From: Chloroflexota bacterium
GTDB lineage: Bacteria > Chloroflexota > Anaerolineae > B4-G1 > SLSP01
NCBI GenBank assembly: GCA_009908585.1
Contig: JAAAOZ010000002.1
Location: forward strand, 1-7,640
Reading direction: 5' to 3'
DNA length: 7,640 nt
Part shown: in pieces, positions 7,066 through 7,640 of the stretch
Position numbering within the stretch: position 1 is the stretch's first letter
Layout of the letters: every line of letters starts with the position of its first letter
Translations under genes and position numbers: made by a program
Notes under the pieces: generated by a model
Database searches by the model: none
What the model was told of the DNA's origin: nothing
Seen by the model: only the letters and a program-made list of their open reading frames with translations

Positions 7066-7640
7066 AAAAGATGGCAGCGCCGGACTAGCGATGACATAGG
7101 AGTACCAACTCGGATGCATGGTGGTCGCATCACGCTAATAACCACCCGATCCCGCTCCTCCCCGAGACCAACGCCATCTCGGCTGGCGTAGCAGCGGCCA
7201 TGCTATCGTGCTCGTCCAGGCGCAACCGTCTGGGGCCTGTCTGATCTTCGCCCAGACCAAGCTCGACTGGGTTCAGGTCTGAGCCGTGCCTGGTCAGCAG
7301 CAGAAGCCGCACGCCGCTCCGACTATCCACGAACGGATCATCTTACGAATGGATCGACGAGGTGAATGCGCGCGCTCCTACATGACAGCGGCCCCCCTGT
7401 TCAGAGAGAAGACCAGTCACTGTTGTGCGAAGCCGCGAAGCCTCAGCCTTTTACGTTCGGAGCGCGATTGGCCATCACGCCTTCACCGCTGGCAACAAGC
7501 CAGCCGATCAGGATCGCCTTGTATCTTGAGTTCTTGCAGGTCGACCGGCAAGGACCGCGTCTTGGCGGCGCTCGCTGCGTGAACTGTAACCGTAGCTCAG
7601 ATGCACGTCCACACGTATCTCGCCGACTGCCTTGACCTGT
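7066..7640. other. Stretch without a supportable gene
   Basis: These 575 bases downstream of the VCBS gene hold no coding region I can support on either strand. The open frames present are under 100 codons, overlap one another in different frames (for example 7286-7582 and 7366-7635), and show no recognisable motif or signal peptide. By eye the stretch is richer in GC and less Bacteroidota-like in wording than the genes before it. Small inverted repeats occur: 7-bp arms GTCTGGG/CCCAGAC at 7228-7234 and 7251-7257, and 6-bp arms at 7162-7167 and 7177-7182. None is followed by a T-run, so no terminator can be called. It could be a decayed gene or mobile-element remnant, or the start of a longer intergenic region. 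No tRNA or rRNA is evident. Confidence 0.5.

Noticed and set aside
7130..7330. 66-codon - strand open frame in the tail
   Set aside because: No signal peptide, domain or conserved neighbour supports it, and I could not link it to any transposase family.
7590..7599. GTAGCTCAGA, similar to the D-arm of a tRNA
   Set aside because: No matching acceptor stem, anticodon arm or TTC-containing T-arm follows, so it is not a tRNA.
7286..7635. Two overlapping + strand open frames (98 and 89 codons) in the tail
   Set aside because: They overlap in different frames, are rich in Arg, Ser and Pro as expected from GC-rich noncoding DNA, and show no family motif.

Overview
The window looks like chromosomal DNA from a Bacteroidota-type bacterium (Bacteroidetes/Rhodothermota/Balneolota side). 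It carries a SusC/RagA-type TonB-dependent receptor followed directly by a SusD/RagB-type lipoprotein, a pairing restricted to that group. The genes also lack clear Shine-Dalgarno sequences, which is usual there. Base composition looks balanced rather than strongly AT-rich, which fits Cytophagales, Balneolota or Rhodothermota better than typical Flavobacteriia; this is an impression, not a measurement.

Layout, all on the + strand. The 3' part of a susC-like gene enters from the left edge (2-1786, N-terminal half missing). After 50 bases comes a complete susD-like gene (1837-3570). A 180-base spacer (3571-3750) follows, holding a strong 16-bp hairpin and a run of CGGAGG hexamers. Next is a large gene (3751-7065) for a 1104-residue lipoprotein with FG-GAP/VCBS repeats and a central ASPIC/UnbV domain. 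The last 575 bases (7066-7640) contain no gene I can support.

How the parts work together: SusC and SusD homologues form an outer-membrane pump in which the SusD lipoprotein closes over the SusC barrel like a lid, captures a glycan or peptide, and passes it to the barrel for TonB-driven import. The third gene is probably a partner exposed at the cell surface or periplasm. Its 14 Ca2+-loop motifs fall seven before and seven after the UnbV domain, which suggests two seven-bladed beta-propellers joined by that domain. No glycoside hydrolase, peptidase, sulfatase or regulator lies in the window, so the substrate cannot be named.

The best candidate for something under-described is the twin-propeller UnbV lipoprotein next to a SusCD pair. 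The family is known as sequence, but I know of no established function for it.
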